Assembly (NCBI GenBank): GCA_944320775.1
Contig: CALUIV010000023.1
Span: 1-49,816 of the forward strand
DNA length: 49,816 nt
From: an uncultured Paraprevotella sp.
GTDB lineage: Bacteria; Bacteroidota; Bacteroidia; Bacteroidales; Bacteroidaceae
Direction of reading: 5' to 3'
Shown here: piece by piece, positions 9,842 to 18,633 of the stretch
Numbering within the stretch: the stretch's first letter is position 1
How the letters are laid out: each line of letters starts with the position of its first letter
Program-made: the position numbers and the translations under genes
The notes under the pieces: model-generated
Told to the model about the DNA's origin: nothing
The model's input: the letters and a program-made list of their open reading frames with translations, nothing else
The model's database searches: none

Positions 9842-10372
9842 TCAGATACGGATTAGTGTCGTAATCTCTGTGTTTTGATCGAAAGCCGTTCGTCCGCTCA
9901 GTCCTTCTCCTGTCAATTCAATAATAAAATTGATATAGGTTTTTTGAGGATGAAACTTTTGGACGAGGTCGTAAGCAGCTTTCATAGAACCACCGGTAGC
10001 CAGTAAGTCATCGTGAATAAGTACGACGTCGTTTTCATTTATGGCGTCTTTGTGGATTTCCAATGTGTCTTTACCATATTCTTTCATATAGCTCTGTTTA
10101 ATGGTCTCGGCTGGTAGCTTACCAGGTTTGCGACACATGATAAAACCGGCGTTCAGTCTGACTGCCAGTGCTGCGCCTAAAACAAAACCTCTGGATTCTA
10201 TTCCGACAATTTTTGTAATACCTTTGTCCTTATACAATTCGTATAATTCGTCTAGCATGATTTGCATGCATACCGGATTTTTGAATAGGGTTGTAACGTC
10301 TTTAAACTGTATTCCCGGGATGGGGAAGTCGGGAACATTTCTCAGGTTTTTGATTAATATTTCATTGTTCAT
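9842..10372 (-). CDS. apt: adenine phosphoribosyltransferase
   Basis: Purine salvage enzyme making AMP from adenine and PRPP. About 176 aa, the family size. The N-terminus NLRNVPDFPIPGIQFKD is typical, the adenine-side segment GIESRGFVLGAALA and the PRPP-binding motif VVLIHDDLLATGG are present. Two nearby ATGs exist (10378 and 10372); the second gives the usual short N-terminus. It follows mnmG across a 54-bp gap that contains the parS-like site. Confidence 0.95.
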   Translation of the reverse strand: MNNEILIKNLRNVPDFPIPGIQFKDVTTLFKNPVCMQIMLDELYELYKDKGITKIVGIESRGFVLGAALAVRLNAGFIMCRKPGKLPAETIKQSYMKEYGKDTLEIHKDAINENDVVLIHDDLLATGGSMKAAYDLVQKFHPQKTYINFIIELTGEGLSGRTAFDQNTEITTLIRI

Positions 10373-10415
10373 AACCAATGGATTATAGTGTTATAGTTTA
10401 AGTAATGTTTCACGT

Positions 10416-10431
10416 GAAACCTAGCTTGATT
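10416..10431. promoter_or_regulatory. parS-like ParB binding site
   Basis: TGTTTCACGTGAAACC agrees with the widely conserved chromosomal parS sequence TGTTTCACGTGAAACA at 15 of 16 positions and contains the perfect 14-bp palindrome GTTTCACGTGAAAC at 10417-10430. It lies directly after the mnmG stop codon. ParB sites of this type nucleate the segregation complex and usually cluster near oriC; mnmG (gidA) is origin-proximal in many bacteria. I saw no other copy in the window. Confidence 0.85.
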
Positions 10432-10432
10432 T

Positions 10433-12304
10433 TTATCGGCCGAGAAGCACGAGAAGGACATTGATATCGCTTGGGGAAACGCCGGGAATGCGTCCGGCTT
10501 GAGCCAGTGTTTCGGGATCTATTTTGGTTAGTTTCTGTCTTGCTTCCGTAGAAAGCGAATTCATGTTTGAATAGTCAAACCGCCCCTTGATCCGGATGTT
10601 CTCTAATCGTTGCATTTTATCAGCGATGACTCTTTCTCGTTCTATATAGCCGTGATATTTCATGAGAATTTCTGCTGCTTCCAGAGTCTCTTCTTTTCGG
10701 TCGTTTATCTGCGCCAGGAGTTCTTCGAATGCATGGATATGTGGGGCTATGTTCTGAATCGATATTTGTGGTCTATTGATGACATCAACCAGTTTGCAAC
10801 CGTAGCGGAGTGGTGTTGTTTCCAGTTGTTCCAATGCCGGATTGATTAGTGCTGGTTTTAAAGAGAAGTTCGAGCAGAAATCTATTATACGTTTTATATT
10901 TTCTTTTTTAGTTTGCCATTTATTATAACGTTCTTGTTTCGCTAATCCCATTTGATAGGCTTTCTCTGTGAGTCGTGCATCGGCATCATCTTGGCGCAAT
11001 AGAATGCGGTATTCTGCTCTTGATGTAAACATGCGATATGGTTCATCTACACCTTTAGTTACCAAATCATCTATGAGTACACCGATATAAGATTCGTCAC
11101 GATGCATGATGAATGGGTTACTTCCTGAACATTTCAGGGCGGCATTGATTCCTGCAACGATTCCTTGACCGCCTGCTTCTTCGTATCCGGTTGTACCGTT
11201 AACCTGGCCGGCCATGAAGAGTCCGGATATTATTTTTGATTCAAGAGAATGTTTTAGTTGGGTTGGATCAAAATAGTCATATTCGATGGCATAGCCCGGA
11301 CGGTAAACCACCAAGTCACGGAAAGCTGGGATTTTCCGGAGAGCCATAATTTGTATGTCAAGTGGTAGACTGGACGAAAAACCATTGAGATAATATTCTT
11401 GTGTATTTTCTCCTTCCGGTTCAAGGAATAGCTGATGTTGTTCTTTGTCGGGAAAAGTCATCAGTTTGGTTTCAATGCTGGGACAATAACGTGGTCCGAT
11501 ACTTTGGATCTGTCCGTTGTAGAGTGGAGAATCGGCCAGTCCTGAACGAAGCGTATCATGTACTTCTGGATTTGTAAAACAGGTCCAGCACGTCAGTTGT
11601 TTCAAGTTCCGTTCAACTTCATTGAAAGAAAAACGGTGGAAGTCCTTTTCTCCATATTGAATATCCATTTCATCGAAGTGAACACTGCGTCCGTCAATGC
11701 GGACCGGAGTTCCGGTTTTCATGCGTCCGGCGACAATACCATGGCGGGTGATCGATTCTGTCAGATGGTACGATGCTGGTTCGGACACTCGTCCTCCTGG
11801 TAGTTTGGTTCTTCCGATATGCATTAGTCCGTTCAGAAAGGTTCCTGCTGTAAGGATGACGCATGGCGCTTTAATAGTTACATCCAGATACGTTTGTACG
11901 CCTGTCACTTGTTTGTTTTCTACGAGTAGTTCTTTGACCTGATCTTGCCAAATATGCAAATTGGGGATATTCTCCAAAATTTCGCGCCAGGCCCAGATAA
12001 ATTTTCCCCGGTCGCATTGCGCTCTCGGACTCCACATGGCAGGTCCTTTTGAGCGGTTCAACATGCGAAACTGAATAGAGGTTCGGTCTGTTACAATACC
12101 CATGTATCCACCTAGTGCATCTATTTCGCGTACAATTTGTCCTTTGGCAATACCGCCGACTGCAGGATTGCAGCTCATTTGTGCAATCTTGTTCATATCC
12201 ATAGTGACCAGACAGGTTTTTGCGCCCATATTGGCTGCCGCTGCTGCGGCCTCACAACCTGCATGTCCACCACCGATAACAATCACATCATACTTAAAAT
12301 CCAT
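10433..12304 (-). CDS. mnmG: tRNA uridine-5-carboxymethylaminomethyl modification enzyme MnmG (GidA)
   Basis: FAD-dependent subunit that with MnmE installs the cmnm5 group on U34 of certain tRNAs. The 623-aa length is standard. FAD site VIVIGGGHAGCEAA at about 7-20, the signature SCNPAVGGIAKGQIVREIDALGG at about 44-66, GPAMWSPRAQCDR, and the second signature ITGLFMAGQVNGTTGYEEA-like segment (SGLFMAGQVNGTTGYEEAGGQG) are visible, with the C-terminal helical domain ending IPGVSPSDINVLLVLL. A -7 element TACTTTTG lies at 12341-12334, 30 bp upstream of the ATG. Confidence 0.98.
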   Translation of the reverse strand: MDFKYDVIVIGGGHAGCEAAAAAANMGAKTCLVTMDMNKIAQMSCNPAVGGIAKGQIVREIDALGGYMGIVTDRTSIQFRMLNRSKGPAMWSPRAQCDRGKFIWAWREILENIPNLHIWQDQVKELLVENKQVTGVQTYLDVTIKAPCVILTAGTFLNGLMHIGRTKLPGGRVSEPASYHLTESITRHGIVAGRMKTGTPVRIDGRSVHFDEMDIQYGEKDFHRFSFNEVERNLKQLTCWTCFTNPEVHDTLRSGLADSPLYNGQIQSIGPRYCPSIETKLMTFPDKEQHQLFLEPEGENTQEYYLNGFSSSLPLDIQIMALRKIPAFRDLVVYRPGYAIEYDYFDPTQLKHSLESKIISGLFMAGQVNGTTGYEEAGGQGIVAGINAALKCSGSNPFIMHRDESYIGVLIDDLVTKGVDEPYRMFTSRAEYRILLRQDDADARLTEKAYQMGLAKQERYNKWQTKKENIKRIIDFCSNFSLKPALINPALEQLETTPLRYGCKLVDVINRPQISIQNIAPHIHAFEELLAQINDRKEETLEAAEILMKYHGYIERERVIADKMQRLENIRIKGRFDYSNMNSLSTEARQKLTKIDPETLAQAGRIPGVSPSDINVLLVLLGR

Positions 12305-12372
12305 CTCTTAATTTTCCTTTTTTATATTAGGTGCAAAAGTAGCTTTTTTTTAGGAATATCTTTGATATTTCT

Positions 12373-12403
12373 TTTGCTCAATCAAGGATTTAGATTAAAT
12401 TTG
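12373..12403 (+). promoter_or_regulatory. promoter of the sdhCAB operon
   Basis: TTTG at 12373-12376, 19-bp spacer, TAAATTTG at 12396-12403: a full match to the Bacteroidetes consensus TTTG-N19-TAnnTTTG. It lies 72 bp before the sdhC ATG. Confidence 0.8.
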
Positions 12404-12475
12404 CATCTTGTAAAAGGTGCGTAAAAAAGATTCTTTTCTTAATTCATTTTTTAAATAATTTAATTTCAATCATTT

Positions 12476-13150
12476 ATGTGGTTATGTGATTCATCTATTG
12501 GACGTAAGGTAGTGATGTCAGTTACTGGTATTGCCCTCGTCTTGTTCTTGACGTTCCATGCGTCAATGAACGTTGTGGCGCTGTTCTCTGCAGAAGGCTA
12601 CAACATGATTTGTGAATTCCTGGGCGCAAACTGGTATGCTGTTGTGGCTACCTTGGGTTTGGCAGCCTTGGTTGTGATTCATATTATTTATGCGTTCTGG
12701 TTGACGATACAGAATCGTCAGGCTCGTGGTAACAATCGTTACGATGTAACAGCCAAGCCGGAGAAGGTAGAATGGGCATCACAGAACATGTTGGTACTTG
12801 GTATCATCGTTGTTTTGGGTTTGGCTTTGCACCTTTACAATTTCTGGTATAACATGATGTTTGCAGAATTATTGGGTCAGCCTTATTTGGGCGGTTTGCA
12901 TGCAGCTGATGGTTATGGCTACATTGTTCAGACGTTCTCTCAACCACTCTTCACTGTTCTTTATGTAATTTGGTTGGCTGCTCTTTGGTTCCATCTGACA
13001 CACGGTTTCTGGAGTGCTATGCAGACATTAGGATGGAGTGGCAAGATTTGGTTTAATCGTTGGAAAGTGATTGGTAACATCTATTCAACTATTGTTATCC
13101 TGATGTTCCTCGTAGTAGCCTTGTATTTCTCTTGCTGTGGTGGCTGCTGA
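12476..13150 (+). CDS. sdhC: succinate dehydrogenase/fumarate reductase cytochrome b subunit
   Basis: Membrane anchor (224 aa) of the type B succinate:quinone oxidoreductase, in which one subunit with five helices carries two hemes b and the quinone site. Five hydrophobic segments are visible (about 13-35, 55-78, 101-121, 152-176, 193-218), with histidines suited to heme ligation (FHASMN, VIHIIYAFW, LALHLYNFW, WFHLTHGFW). In anaerobic Bacteroidales this complex works chiefly as fumarate reductase. First gene of the sdhCAB operon, 38 bp before sdhA. Confidence 0.95.
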   Translation: MWLCDSSIGRKVVMSVTGIALVLFLTFHASMNVVALFSAEGYNMICEFLGANWYAVVATLGLAALVVIHIIYAFWLTIQNRQARGNNRYDVTAKPEKVEWASQNMLVLGIIVVLGLALHLYNFWYNMMFAELLGQPYLGGLHAADGYGYIVQTFSQPLFTVLYVIWLAALWFHLTHGFWSAMQTLGWSGKIWFNRWKVIGNIYSTIVILMFLVVALYFSCCGGC

Positions 13151-13188
13151 TAATTTTAATTCACGAATCATTAAATTGAAAAAGTATT

Positions 13189-15171
13189 ATGACTAAGATA
13201 ATCGATTCAAAAATACCTGAAGGTCCAATAGCTGAGAAATGGACCAACTATAAAGCACACCAGAAATTGGTGAACCCGGCTAACAAGCGTCGTTTGGACA
13301 TCATCGTTGTAGGTACTGGTTTGGCCGGAGCTTCTGCTGCTGCTTCGCTCGGTGAAATGGGATTCCGTGTTTTCAACTTCTGTATTCAGGACTCTCCTCG
13401 TCGTGCTCACTCTATCGCTGCTCAGGGTGGTATCAATGCTGCCAAGAATTATCAAAACGACGGTGACTCTGTTTATCGTTTGTTCTACGATACGGTGAAG
13501 GGTGGTGACTACCGTGCTCGTGAAGCAAACGTTTATCGTTTGGCTGAGGTTTCTAACGCCATTATCGACCAGTGCGTGGCTCAGGGTGTTCCTTTCGCTC
13601 GCGAATACGGCGGTATGTTGGCTAACCGTTCATTCGGTGGTGCTCAGGTATCTCGTACTTTCTATGCAAAGGGTCAGACAGGTCAGCAGTTGCTGTTGGG
13701 TGCTTACTCATCATTGAGCTGTCAGGTAAATGCTGGTACTGTTAAGTTATATACTCGTTATGAGATGATGGATCTGGTTATGATCGACGGCCGTGCTCGC
13801 GGTATCATCGCCCGTAACCTGGTAACCGGTAAGCTGGAGCGTTTCGCTGCTCATGCAGTAGTTATTGCAACCGGTGGTTATGGAAACACTTACTTCCTTT
13901 CTACTAACGCTATGGGATGTAACTGTTCTGCCGCTATGCAGTGCTACCGTAAGGGAGCTTGGTTCGCAAACCCTGCTTACGTTCAGATCCACCCGACTTG
14001 TATTCCGGTACACGGAGACAAGCAGTCTAAGCTGACTTTGATGTCTGAGTCTCTGCGTAACGATGGTCGTATCTGGGTTCCTAAGAAGATCGAAGATGCC
14101 AAGGCATTGCAGGCTGGTACCAAGAAGGGTAGCGACATTCCGGAAGAGGATCGTGACTACTACTTGGAGCGTCGTTATCCGGCATTCGGTAACTTGGTTC
14201 CTCGTGACGTGGCTTCACGTGCTGCCAAGGAGCGTTGCGACAAGGGCTTCGGCGTAAACAACACCGGCTTGGCTGTATTCCTCGACTTCTCAGAAAGTAT
14301 CGAGCGTTTGGGTATCGACGTTGTATTGCAGCGTTATGGTAACTTGTTCGATATGTACGAAGAGATCACTGACGTAAATCCAGGTGAGTTGGCTAAGGAA
14401 ATCAATGGTGTGAAGTATTACAACCCAATGATGATTTATCCGGCTATCCACTATACAATGGGTGGTATCTGGGTAGACTATGAGTTGCAGACTTCAATCA
14501 AGGGTCTGTTCGCTATCGGTGAGTGTAACTTCTCTGACCACGGTGCAAACCGTTTGGGTGCTTCTGCATTGATGCAGGGATTGGCTGACGGTTACTTCGT
14601 ATTGCCTTACACGATCCAGAATTATCTGGCTGACCAGATCACTGTTCCTCGTTTCTCTACCGATCTTCCTGAGTTCGCTGCAGCTGAAAAAGACGTACAG
14701 AGCCGTATCGATCATTTGATGGGTATTCACGGTAAGCGTTCTGTTGATTCTATCCATAAGGAATTGGGTCATATTATGTGGGAGTACGTAGGTATGGGCC
14801 GTACAGAAGAAGGTTTGAAGACAGCCTTGGTTCGTTTGAAAGAAATCCGCAAGGAATTCGAAAGTAACTTGTTCGTTCCAGGTTCTAAGGAAGGTGTGAA
14901 CGTTGAGTTGGAAAAGGCTTTGCGTTTGAACGACTTTATCACCATGGGTGAGTTGATTGCTTACGATGCATTGAACCGTAATGAATCTTGTGGTGGTCAC
15001 TTCCGTGAGGAGTACCAGACAGAAGAAGGTGAGGCTAAACGTGATGATGAAAACTACTTCTATGTAGCTTGCTGGGAGTATCAGGGTTCTGACGATAAGG
15101 CTCCGGTATTGTACAAAGAGCCTCTGGTTTACGAAGCAATTAAGGTTCAGACTCGTAACTACAAGAGCTAA
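13189..15171 (+). CDS. sdhA: succinate dehydrogenase/fumarate reductase flavoprotein subunit
   Basis: Catalytic subunit (660 aa) interconverting fumarate and succinate. FAD fold at [19 protein letters not shown] (about 39-57), the covalent-FAD histidine in [13 protein letters not shown], the substrate loop [11 protein letters not shown] and the flavin-binding [21 protein letters not shown] region are present. Codon use (AAC, TTC, CGT, GGT, CTG) differs from its neighbours and fits very high expression. It is co-transcribed with sdhC and sdhB. Confidence 0.97.
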   Translation: MTKIIDSKIPEGPIAEKWTNYKAHQKLVNPANKRRLDIIVVGTGLAGASAAASLGEMGFRVFNFCIQDSPRRAHSIAAQGGINAAKNYQNDGDSVYRLFYDTVKGGDYRAREANVYRLAEVSNAIIDQCVAQGVPFAREYGGMLANRSFGGAQVSRTFYAKGQTGQQLLLGAYSSLSCQVNAGTVKLYTRYEMMDLVMIDGRARGIIARNLVTGKLERFAAHAVVIATGGYGNTYFLSTNAMGCNCSAAMQCYRKGAWFANPAYVQIHPTCIPVHGDKQSKLTLMSESLRNDGRIWVPKKIEDAKALQAGTKKGSDIPEEDRDYYLERRYPAFGNLVPRDVASRAAKERCDKGFGVNNTGLAVFLDFSESIERLGIDVVLQRYGNLFDMYEEITDVNPGELAKEINGVKYYNPMMIYPAIHYTMGGIWVDYELQTSIKGLFAIGECNFSDHGANRLGASALMQGLADGYFVLPYTIQNYLADQITVPRFSTDLPEFAAAEKDVQSRIDHLMGIHGKRSVDSIHKELGHIMWEYVGMGRTEEGLKTALVRLKEIRKEFESNLFVPGSKEGVNVELEKALRLNDFITMGELIAYDALNRNESCGGHFREEYQTEEGEAKRDDENYFYVACWEYQGSDDKAPVLYKEPLVYEAIKVQTRNYKS

Positions 15172-15208
15172 TTAACGGTGTGTTCAACGATTATTAAAGA
15201 CAAAAACA

Positions 15209-15967
15209 ATGGAAAAAAATATTTCATTTAAACTCAGATATTGGCGTCAGAACGGACCGAAAGACAAAGGTCACTTTGACGAGCGCGAGATGAAAGACAT
15301 CCCGGGCGACACTTCATTCCTGGAAATGCTCGACATCCTGAACGAGCAGTTGGTTGAGGAAGGCAAGGAGCCATTCGTATTTGACCACGACTGCCGCGAG
15401 GGTATCTGCGGTATGTGTTCTCTGTACATCAACGGTACTCCACACGGTAAGACGGAGCGCGGTGCTACTACCTGTCAGCTGTATATGCGTAAGTTCAACG
15501 ATGGTGATACCATCACTGTTGAGCCATGGCGTTCTGCTGGTTTCCCAGTAATCAAAGACTGTATGGTAGACCGTACAGCATTTGATAAGATCATGCAGGC
15601 CGGTGGTTATGTAACTTTGCGTGCCGGACAGCCACAGGATGCTAATGCGATCCTGATTCCGAAGCAGAATGCTGACGAGGCTATGGACTGCGCAAGTTGT
15701 ATCGGTTGCGGTGCTTGTGTTGCTGCATGTAAGAACGGTTCTGCAATGCTGTTTGTATCTTCAAAGGTAAGTCAGTTGGCTCTGTTGCCACAGGGACGTC
15801 CTGAGGCTGCACGCCGTGCTAAGGCTATGATTGCGAAGATGGATGAGTTGGGCTTCGGTAACTGTACGAATACCCGTGCTTGTGAGGCTGTTTGTCCGAA
15901 GAACGAAAGCATCGCGAATATCGCACGTTTGAACCGTGAGTTTATCAAAGCTAAGCTGAACGACTAA
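15209..15967 (+). CDS. sdhB: succinate dehydrogenase/fumarate reductase iron-sulfur subunit
   Basis: Electron-transfer subunit of 252 aa with three clusters. The [2Fe-2S] ligands are in CREGICGMC plus the later TTCQLYM cysteine; the [4Fe-4S] group is CASCIGCGACVAAC near 166-179; the third group is CTNTRACEAVCPKNES near 222-237. It closes the operon, 38 bp after sdhA, and is followed by a strong terminator. Codon use is biased as in sdhA. Confidence 0.97.
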   Translation: MEKNISFKLRYWRQNGPKDKGHFDEREMKDIPGDTSFLEMLDILNEQLVEEGKEPFVFDHDCREGICGMCSLYINGTPHGKTERGATTCQLYMRKFNDGDTITVEPWRSAGFPVIKDCMVDRTAFDKIMQAGGYVTLRAGQPQDANAILIPKQNADEAMDCASCIGCGACVAACKNGSAMLFVSSKVSQLALLPQGRPEAARRAKAMIAKMDELGFGNCTNTRACEAVCPKNESIANIARLNREFIKAKLND

Positions 15968-16015
15968 TAATAGCTCAGCGGGGCTGAAAATAGTCTCAGA
16001 GCGTATTTAAATAAT

Positions 16016-16057
16016 AAGAAAGCGGAGTTGCCAACCGGGACTCCGCTTTCTTTTTTT
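16016..16057 (+). terminator. terminator of the sdhCAB operon
   Basis: Perfect 13-bp stem (AAGAAAGCGGAGT and complement) around an 11-nt loop, followed by TTTTT at 16053-16057, 49 bp after the sdhB stop. Confidence 0.92.
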
Positions 16058-16196
16058 ACTGAATCAGATTATTGATTTCATCAGATATACATCTGTTTCT
16101 TTGGTTCTTATTTTGTTATTTCGAGAGATTACAGTAGAACTCGTACCGGATATTTAAAAGAAGAGTTCTGTAAACTGTTTTGGGATTTTAATGGAT

Positions 16197-17411
16197 TTAT
16201 TTTTCTTCCGTCTGTTTCCGGTAACAATTTGGCGTCAGGCCGTCGTGACTTTGCACAAAGGCCCGATGGAATACAGAGGGAGAAGAAAAGCCACAAAGTT
16301 CGCCTACTTGTCCAACGGGAATATCCTTTCGGTTGACAAGTAACCATTCCGCTTCGCGCAGGCGGTAATTGCGTACTACGTCATTGAAGCTGTTTCCGAA
16401 TCCTTCGTTGAAAACACGTGAAAGATATGTTCGGTTCAGGGGTAAGATTTCGGAAACGTCGATAAGTTTGAAATTTGGATTCAGATATGGTTTTTTCTTG
16501 ATCATCCAGCTGGATATCTCGTCGCAGTATGTTGGTAATTTTTTGAGAAAAGCATTTTCATTTCCCTCAACCTCCAGAAGACAAACATTTTCTGTGGATG
16601 ATACTTTTTCTTTGAGCTCAGCTTTCTGACATGCTTCATTCTCGTCTAATGTATAACTGAAAAAATTCTCTGTATATGGATTGTCGTGAAAGAGTCCTTT
16701 GTAAAGAGTATAGCAGAAGAAGCATTGTACTGTTAGGTTATGTATAATAAAACTGTATGTGTTTCCGTCGAAAACACCCCAAAAATAGGCTACTCCAATT
16801 AGGACTACACCAATGCCATATTGTCGTAACCATGAAATATTCATGGTTTCATCATCCGAATAATTGTTGCGACACCATTGCTGATAAAATTCTTTATAAC
16901 GCCAGGTCAGTCGGAATAAATATGCAAGATACGCAGCGATGGAAAGGGTCATCAGAATACGGAACCAGACATTGAATTGTCCGATATGCTCCATGAACTG
17001 ATTTATATCACTCAGGATTAACGGTTTCTGGCCAAGTAATGACAATACAAAATAATAAAATAAAGTTACCCCTATATAGGGGAGTAATAAGAGACCTGTT
17101 CGTTTCAGGTTTAGCCATCCCGGACGTACGATTTCCAAAGGATAAAGCAACAGAATAATCAGATATAAATTACCGCTTGTCAATAAGAATACATTAGCTA
17201 TATCAACTTTGGTAAAATACAGGTTTTGATTACCCATAAGCATACCTACGATACGTATAACGTAGAAAATTCCCCATGCCAGCATGATACTTGCTAGCAG
17301 ACGTCGGGAACGATTATTTCGTCCGCGTAAGAAAAGAAGAGAAGCGCCGCCTAAACAGATGACAGCTGCCATCGTAATCAATATTGGTAATATGCTTGTA
17401 TAATCAAACAT
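16197..17411 (-). CDS. membrane-anchored AraC-family transcriptional regulator
   Basis: A 404-aa protein with six or seven predicted hydrophobic segments over about residues 6-245 (first ones SILPILITMAAVICLGGASLLF and LLASIMLAWGIFYVIRIVGML) and a C-terminal AraC HTH pair at about 300-400 (LIDVSEILPLNRTYLSRVF; VGQVGELCGFSSPSVFHRAF). The DNA-binding part should face the cytoplasm, so the membrane part may sense an envelope or lipophilic signal; the ligand is unknown. Its own -7 element TAACTTTG lies at 17453-17446. It is a single gene with no obvious target beside it. Confidence 0.85.
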   Translation of the reverse strand: MFDYTSILPILITMAAVICLGGASLLFLRGRNNRSRRLLASIMLAWGIFYVIRIVGMLMGNQNLYFTKVDIANVFLLTSGNLYLIILLLYPLEIVRPGWLNLKRTGLLLLPYIGVTLFYYFVLSLLGQKPLILSDINQFMEHIGQFNVWFRILMTLSIAAYLAYLFRLTWRYKEFYQQWCRNNYSDDETMNISWLRQYGIGVVLIGVAYFWGVFDGNTYSFIIHNLTVQCFFCYTLYKGLFHDNPYTENFFSYTLDENEACQKAELKEKVSSTENVCLLEVEGNENAFLKKLPTYCDEISSWMIKKKPYLNPNFKLIDVSEILPLNRTYLSRVFNEGFGNSFNDVVRNYRLREAEWLLVNRKDIPVGQVGELCGFSSPSVFHRAFVQSHDGLTPNCYRKQTEEK

Positions 17412-17561
17412 AATTTTTGTGGATGTTTTTCCGTAATGGATGTTGCAAAGTTAAAAAAATATTGTAAGGTTATTATCTTTTTTCTTACCAATTACGATTT
17501 TGTAATACTTCTTTTGGGGGCTTGATACAGATCGATATTAGATGCCCATCTCATGAAAATT

Positions 17562-17595
17562 AGTTGGGCATCTGATGTAAACCAGATGCCCAACT
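17562..17595 (-). terminator. hairpin after the AraC gene at 17631
   Basis: Perfect 13-bp stem AGTTGGGCATCTG/CAGATGCCCAACT with an 8-nt loop, 35 bp downstream of the minus-strand AraC stop. On minus it is followed by AATTTTCATG, only a weak U tract. A partial third copy of the arm (GATGCCCATCT) lies at 17541-17551, so a regulatory or repeat role is also possible. Confidence 0.5.
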
Positions 17596-17630
17596 CAGAA
17601 ATCGGTATAGTCCGACATGTTTATAATGTA

Positions 17631-18521
17631 TTATAATTGGTTCTGTTTCCTATATTGCAATGGAGTAATTCCCATCATTCTTTTAAATAGCGAAGCAAAG
17701 TAAGACTGATTGCCAAATCCAAGTTGAATAGCTATATCGTGGATGGACGATGCTTGAGTCAGTAAGGCAATTTGTGCTTTTTCTATACGTTTGTTTAGAA
17801 TAAATTCTACGGGAGTCATACCGGTTTCCCGTTTGAAGATTCGGATCAGACTGTCTTTGCATACTCCGACCATTTCCGCGAGTTCTTCTAAGGACAGACT
17901 TTCTGAAATATGTTGCAGGATGTATTGCTGTACTTGAAGAACGCGATTATCGTTTGTTTCGTTCACGCTAACAGCCTGTCTGTAAAAACGGGAAACGAGC
18001 ATCATCATAATAGCTTCCATTTCGTACAGTTCCTTTGCCGTATGTTGGTTGAAACGTTGGACTACCTGCATGATCGTTTGGCTATTATCATAGGTTGATG
18101 GGATAGAATGTTTCAAAAAACAATCAGGATTGAGTTCAACAAGTCGTTTAAACAGATCTAAGTCGTATGCATTGGCTTTAATTTCGAAAGGAAAGTTATT
18201 TTGTTCGTAAATATTGTTTTTTTGTATTTGCTGATCCAGAATATGCAAATAATAGTGTGTGAAAGGACCGTTACATTGATCGCTATGACGTGTGAAAGGG
18301 GGAATCATATAAATATGTCCTGGAGTAAGTTGATAAGTCTTATTGTGAATGAAGACTTCGGCTTGCCCATGTTCTACATAGTAGATTCTTAAAAATGGAC
18401 TGCAGAGGTTTTGAAAGTTCCAATCTGCATTCATTTCAATCCGTCCAATATGGAGCAAAACTAGTGGAGTGGACAGATGCGTTCCAAAAAACGCATTCTC
18501 GGAAGGTTTATTGTTGTGCAT
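17631..18521 (-). CDS. AraC-family transcriptional regulator with cupin sensor domain
   Basis: A 296-aa soluble regulator. The N-terminal half is an AraC-type cupin (PFLRIYYVEHGQAEVFI..YQLTPGHIYMIPPFTRHS at about 42-80), normally binding a small sugar-like ligand. The C-terminal half has two HTH motifs: SLEELAEMVGVCKDSLIRIFKRE and SIHDIAIQLGFGNQSYFASLFKRM, ending GITPLQYRK. Such proteins usually activate carbohydrate-use genes, but no catabolic operon adjoins it here, so the target is unknown. Confidence 0.9.
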   Translation of the reverse strand: MHNNKPSENAFFGTHLSTPLVLLHIGRIEMNADWNFQNLCSPFLRIYYVEHGQAEVFIHNKTYQLTPGHIYMIPPFTRHSDQCNGPFTHYYLHILDQQIQKNNIYEQNNFPFEIKANAYDLDLFKRLVELNPDCFLKHSIPSTYDNSQTIMQVVQRFNQHTAKELYEMEAIMMMLVSRFYRQAVSVNETNDNRVLQVQQYILQHISESLSLEELAEMVGVCKDSLIRIFKRETGMTPVEFILNKRIEKAQIALLTQASSIHDIAIQLGFGNQSYFASLFKRMMGITPLQYRKQNQL

Positions 18522-18633
18522 TTTTATCCTGATTTAGATTTTTAGTCTATTATATGTCTTATTTTTTATTGTAAAATCGATGATTTTTGATTTTATTTTT
18601 ACTTTCATTTTTTGTTGAAATAGCTAAAATTAG

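Noticed and set aside
14494-15000. 168-codon open frame on minus inside sdhA
   Set aside because: Antisense shadow produced by the strong codon bias of sdhA; no protein-like pattern.
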